Part shown: piece after piece, positions 25,265 to 27,979 of the stretch
Numbering within the stretch: position 1 is the stretch's first letter
Layout of the letters: each line of letters begins with the position of its first letter
Source: CAZPYD01 sp964590835
GTDB lineage: Bacteria; Patescibacteriota; Minisyncoccia; JAHISW01; Tagabacteraceae
Assembly (NCBI GenBank): GCA_964590835.1
Contig: CAZPYD010000008.1
Coordinates: 1-27,979, forward strand
DNA: 27,979 nt
Direction of reading: 5' to 3'
The notes under the pieces: generated by a model
Databases searched by the model: none
Seen by the model: the letters and a program-made list of their open reading frames with translations, nothing else
What the model was told of the DNA's origin: nothing
Translations under genes and position numbers: made by a program

Positions 25265-26014
25265 ATGGAACAAGAACAAAAAATTCACCTATCAATTGTT
25301 ATTGCTGCTTATAACGAAGAAAAGAGTATTAAAGACACATTAATGGATATAAGCGGGTATCTTAAAAAGCAGGATTATTCTTCTGAAATAATTGTAGTTA
25401 ATGATGGCTCTAAAGATAAGACCTCAGAAATTGTTAGTGGGCTAGTTTCTACTTTCCATAATCTTAAGTTTATAGATAATAAAGTGAATAAAGGAAAAGG
25501 TAGTGCGATAAAACAAGGTATGCTTGAGGCAAAAGGTAAGTATTGTTTGTTTATGGATGCTGATAACGCCATTTCTATTACTCATTTAGACGGTTTTTGG
25601 CCGCACATTAAAGAACAAGGGAGTTATGATTTAGTGATAGGCTCAATTGAATTAGAAGGTTCTAAAAAAGAAGAAGCATACACTGGTTTTAGTAAAATTT
25701 ATAGAAATGTTTTTGGTAAGCTATCAAAATATTTAGTAAGAGCCTTGGCGGTCTGGGAAATACATGACACTCAAAGAGCTTTTAAGCTTTTTACAAGGGA
25801 GGCGGCTGAAAAGATTTTTCCTCGACAAACCATTATGCGCTGGGGTTTTGATATAGAAGTTTTGGTAATTGCTAAGAAGCAAGGGTTTAAAATAAAAGAG
25901 CTTCCTGTAGCGTGGATTAACCCCCCCGGAAGGCCAACATTTATGTCATATTTAAATACCCTAAAAGAGCTTTTGCAGATTAAATTTAATGCCATTAGGG
26001 GTAAGTATAAATAA
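25265..26014 (+). CDS. Family 2 glycosyltransferase, dolichyl/polyprenyl-phosphate sugar synthase type
   Basis: 249 aa. The GT-A domain has LSIVIAAYNEEKSI (7-23), VVNDGSKDKT (45-53), NKGKGSAIKQGMLEAKG and the metal-binding DAD at 98-100 (MDADNA). DTQRAFKLFTREAAEKIF and WGFDIEVLVIAKKQGFKIKELPVAW are typical of ALG5/DPM1-like enzymes, which load glucose or mannose from a nucleotide sugar onto a lipid phosphate. It lacks C-terminal membrane helices. The sugar and lipid cannot be read from sequence. Its neighbour is a GalT-like transferase, which suggests a role in sugar metabolism. Confidence 0.9.
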   Translation: MEQEQKIHLSIVIAAYNEEKSIKDTLMDISGYLKKQDYSSEIIVVNDGSKDKTSEIVSGLVSTFHNLKFIDNKVNKGKGSAIKQGMLEAKGKYCLFMDADNAISITHLDGFWPHIKEQGSYDLVIGSIELEGSKKEEAYTGFSKIYRNVFGKLSKYLVRALAVWEIHDTQRAFKLFTREAAEKIFPRQTIMRWGFDIEVLVIAKKQGFKIKELPVAWINPPGRPTFMSYLNTLKELLQIKFNAIRGKYK

Positions 26015-26015
26015 A

Positions 26016-26075
26016 GTTATAAGTAATTTGTATGTAATATGTATTTTGTTACAGGTTACATGCGATATGTTACAT
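26016..26075. repeat. Heptad-periodic array before the galT-like gene
   Basis: GTTATAA, GTAATTT, GTATGTA, ATATGTA run from 26016 in 7-nt steps; then GTTACAG, GTTACAT, GCGATAT, GTTACAT from 26048 in 7-nt steps. TGTAA and TTACA words pair across the centre (for example GTATGTAA with TTACATGC). It ends 5 nt before the ATG. Confidence 0.8.
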
Positions 26076-26080
26076 GAATC

Positions 26081-27118
26081 ATGTTAGCAGATTCTGAATT
26101 TAGAAAAGATCAAGTTAGTGGAGATTGGGTTTTGGTAGCCAAAGGGCGTAAAAAAAAGCCTGTATTTTTTTCTGATAAAGATAAAATTACATCTAACAAA
26201 GAAAAAGAGAAAGAAGATATATCCAAATGCCCATTTGAAGATCCACAGAAAAGCGGGAACCCCTTTCCACTTCTTTGGTATCCAAGCCCAGAAGCTGCTT
26301 CTTCAGAAATGGAGGATTTAAACTCTTGGTTTGTTCAGGTTATAGTAAACAAATATCCATTATTGTCTCATGAAAAAAAATGTCCAGTCCCACAAAAGAA
26401 AGGCCTTGAAGAAAAACTGGACTCGGTTGGATATCATGAAGTGATCATAACAAGAGATCACAACAAGACTATTGCAGATATGTCCGTGGAAGAGGTGCAG
26501 CTTGTTTTGAAGGCATATAAAGAAAGATACAGAGTTTTAGCTAAAGATCCTTGCGTAAAATACATTCTTATTTTCCACAATCAAGGTGAATTAGCAGGTG
26601 CTTCTGTTCCTCATCCTCATTCTCAATTGGTGGCTTTACCTATAATAGATCCTGATGTGGCTGGTAGCTTAAGAGGTTCTGCCGATTTTTTTAAAGAGAA
26701 TAAAAAATGTGTTCATTGTGCTATGGTTGATGATGAAATAAAAGATGGTTCAAGAGTAATAAGTAAAAACAAATATTTTACAACATTAGTTCCGTTTGCA
26801 CCAAGGGTCCCTTATGAAATAAGAATTTATCCCATAGAACATTCATCTCGTTTTGAAGATTTGGATAAGGAAGAATTTCCGTATTTAGCAGAAGCATTAA
26901 GAGACTCAGCAAAAAGGATTAATAAGGCATTAAATCATCCTGATTATAATTTTTTTATTCATACAGCGCCGGTAGGTGATGGTCATGATCATTACCATTG
27001 GCATATAGAAATTTTGCCACGCGGATTTAAGTGGGCCGGATTAGAGCTTGGTGGAGGAGTAGAGGTTATAGTTATTCCCCCTGAAGATGCGGCTAAACAT
27101 TTGAGAAAAGTAATGTAG
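26081..27118 (+). CDS. galT: Galactose-1-phosphate uridylyltransferase family protein
   Basis: 345 aa, HIT superfamily, GalT branch. The nucleophile motif is H178-P-H180-S-Q182 in GASVPHPHSQLVALPI. The second domain has HYHWHIEILPR. The N-terminal FRKDQVSGDWVLVAKGR is the GalT family opening. The enzyme class transfers a nucleotidyl group via a His-UMP intermediate. Relatives act on ADP-glucose, so the exact substrate is uncertain. C50 and the pair in KKCVHCAMV may bind metal. It follows the glycosyltransferase by 66 bp, with a heptad array between. Confidence 0.87.
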   Translation: MLADSEFRKDQVSGDWVLVAKGRKKKPVFFSDKDKITSNKEKEKEDISKCPFEDPQKSGNPFPLLWYPSPEAASSEMEDLNSWFVQVIVNKYPLLSHEKKCPVPQKKGLEEKLDSVGYHEVIITRDHNKTIADMSVEEVQLVLKAYKERYRVLAKDPCVKYILIFHNQGELAGASVPHPHSQLVALPIIDPDVAGSLRGSADFFKENKKCVHCAMVDDEIKDGSRVISKNKYFTTLVPFAPRVPYEIRIYPIEHSSRFEDLDKEEFPYLAEALRDSAKRINKALNHPDYNFFIHTAPVGDGHDHYHWHIEILPRGFKWAGLELGGGVEVIVIPPEDAAKHLRKVM

Positions 27119-27132
27119 TGGGACAATAAATT

Positions 27133-27603
27133 ATGTTTTTAGATTTTTTTTGGATATTTTTGATGGGGGCAGCCCCTGTTTTTGAGCTTCGTGGCGCTGT
27201 GCCATTGGGTATTTTTGTTTTTAAGCTTAATCCTGTTTTGGTTTATATTGCTGCTGTTTTTGGGAATTTTTTGATTGTCCCGGTTTTGCTTATTTTTTTA
27301 AAGAATTTTTCTGAGTTTTTGATGAATCGTTTTTATACTATAAATCGCTTTTTAAATTATATTTTTTCAAAAACAAGAGAGCACCATAAGCATAAGTTTG
27401 AAAAGTGGGAACATCTGGCACTTTTTGTTTTAGTGTCTTTGCCATTGCCATTTACTGGTGCTTGGACAGGTGCTATTGCGGCTTTTCTTTTTGGGGTACC
27501 TTTTAAAAGAGCTCTCTGGTTGATATTTGCAGGTATACTCGTGTCGGGTCTTATTGTGACGATATTATCAGTATTAGCGGGTAACAGCCTTGACTTTTTA
27601 TAG
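27133..27603 (+). CDS. Small multidrug export protein family (Sm_multidrug_ex) membrane protein
   Basis: 156 aa with about four membrane helices. FELRGAVPLGIFVFKLNP near the N-terminus and SLPLPFTGAWTGAIAAFLFGVPFKRALWLIFAGILVSG near the C-terminus are the family's conserved E-x-R-x-x-x-P and P-x-P-x-T-G-x-x-x-G motifs, related to the DedA fold. Despite the family name, the transport function is not established. It starts 14 bp after galT and probably shares its transcript. A His-rich cytoplasmic stretch (REHHKHKFEKWEH) lies mid-protein. Confidence 0.88.
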   Translation: MFLDFFWIFLMGAAPVFELRGAVPLGIFVFKLNPVLVYIAAVFGNFLIVPVLLIFLKNFSEFLMNRFYTINRFLNYIFSKTREHHKHKFEKWEHLALFVLVSLPLPFTGAWTGAIAAFLFGVPFKRALWLIFAGILVSGLIVTILSVLAGNSLDFL

Positions 27604-27657
27604 TCATTTAGCATAATATAAAAAAATAGAACTTTAATAAAATACTTGTGAAAACAC

Positions 27658-27707
27658 TAGTCACAGCCAAAAGTAGCTTAGTTATAGGCATTTTTTGGCT
27701 GTGACTA
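27658..27707 (+). repeat. Long-loop hairpin upstream of the last gene
   Basis: TAGTCACAGCCAAAA (27658-27672) pairs perfectly over 15 bp with 27693-27707 around a 20-nt loop. A second small hairpin, TTGCTTC/GAAGCAA (about 27724-27742), lies just before the ribosome-binding site. A weak T-run follows the first. It could be a terminator of the previous unit or part of the leader. Confidence 0.75.
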
Positions 27708-27762
27708 ATTTGAGTACAGCCCTTGCTTCAGGGAGAAGCAAAGACAACCAAGGAGGTTAGAA

Positions 27763-27979
27763 ATGGGAAATGTAAATGAACTTAAGGGTTTTACTCGAGG
27801 ACAATTGGATGCCGCTTTGATGAAAATTGGGCAGGACGCTGGAATGGGTACTAAGGAAGGGCTTAAGGCTTTTCTAAGAGGTGAACTTGTAATCTCCAAG
27901 TCTGAACCTATTTGGCGCGAAAAGGACGGCGTCATCTACTTCACAGTCACTTCCGACGGCACCACTGGCGAGGAGTGGA
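27763..27979 (+). CDS. Small unknown protein, 3'-truncated by window edge
   Basis: 72 codons are visible from ATG 27763, which has AAGGAGG (about 27750-27756) at ideal spacing. Begins MGNVNELKGFTRGQLDAALM, then KIGQDAGMGTKEGLKAFLRG, then SKSEPIWREKDGVIYFTVTS. The first part looks helical and the second beta-rich with a TSDGTTGEEW turn. It resembles short uncharacterised proteins that I recall from Parcubacteria genomes, but I cannot confirm this here. The 3' part is clearly GC-richer (GACGGCGTCATCTACTTCAC) than the rest of the window. No function assigned. Confidence 0.75.
   Translation, partial: MGNVNELKGFTRGQLDAALMKIGQDAGMGTKEGLKAFLRGELVISKSEPIWREKDGVIYFTVTSDGTTGEEW

Overview
The window is a 28-kb, AT-rich bacterial chromosome fragment dominated by the str, S10 and spc ribosomal-protein clusters. 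It most probably comes from a Patescibacteria/CPR lineage, perhaps Parcubacteria-like. The reasons are the direct rpsE-rplO junction with no uL30 gene (a known CPR trait), the short proteins, the AT-rich coding sequence, the M50/GalT/RuvX/DedA-like small-gene content and the hairpin-filled spacers. TGA is used as a stop, so this is the standard bacterial code and not the Gracilibacteria code.

Layout. 1-3579: the end of trpS, a convergent bL28 gene, an unknown protein, an M50 protease and a small coiled-coil protein. 3964-7202: rpsL, rpsG and fusA. 7203-8502: a tiny acidic ORF, a convergent HD phosphohydrolase and a 420-bp spacer that may encode a small RNA. 8503-11653: tuf, rpsJ, rplC and rplD. 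11654-13805: an interruption of the S10 operon by four non-ribosomal genes (SemiSWEET-like transporter, unknown protein, AbrB-like protein, secreted protein). 13806-22891: rplW to secY in canonical order without rpmD. 22931-27979: adk, map, a 41-codon ORF, ruvX, a family 2 glycosyltransferase, a GalT-like transferase, a small-multidrug-export-like membrane protein and the start of a small unknown gene.

The most unusual content is between the genes. (1) Four ~130-140 bp elements share terminal inverted repeats beginning CCCGG/CCCAG. Three are flanked by intact 4-5 bp direct repeats and one by a 3-of-4 match, as expected of MITE-like elements. Two of them sit exactly at a start codon and have duplicated the ATG. 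(2) At least seven spacers hold long hairpins or arrays built from a short core word repeated at a fixed period of 7 nt (GAAT/ATTC, CAG/CTG, CATxxxx, TTACA) or 10 nt (AATTTC/GAAATT). The core is kept in both arms while the nucleotides between cores are mostly not complementary. Two more spacers (rpmC, rplX) share a near-identical hairpin with 8-10 nt spacing. (3) rpsL and rpsJ share a two-hairpin leader with covarying stems and a conserved 16-nt loop. (4) A perfect 46-bp inverted repeat flanks ruvX and copies the ribosome-binding site and start of a 41-codon ORF.

Almost all ribosomal-protein genes lack a Shine-Dalgarno sequence, whereas most accessory genes have a good one. I could run no searches. 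Names rest on recognisable motifs, length and gene order. Functions for the repeats are inference.
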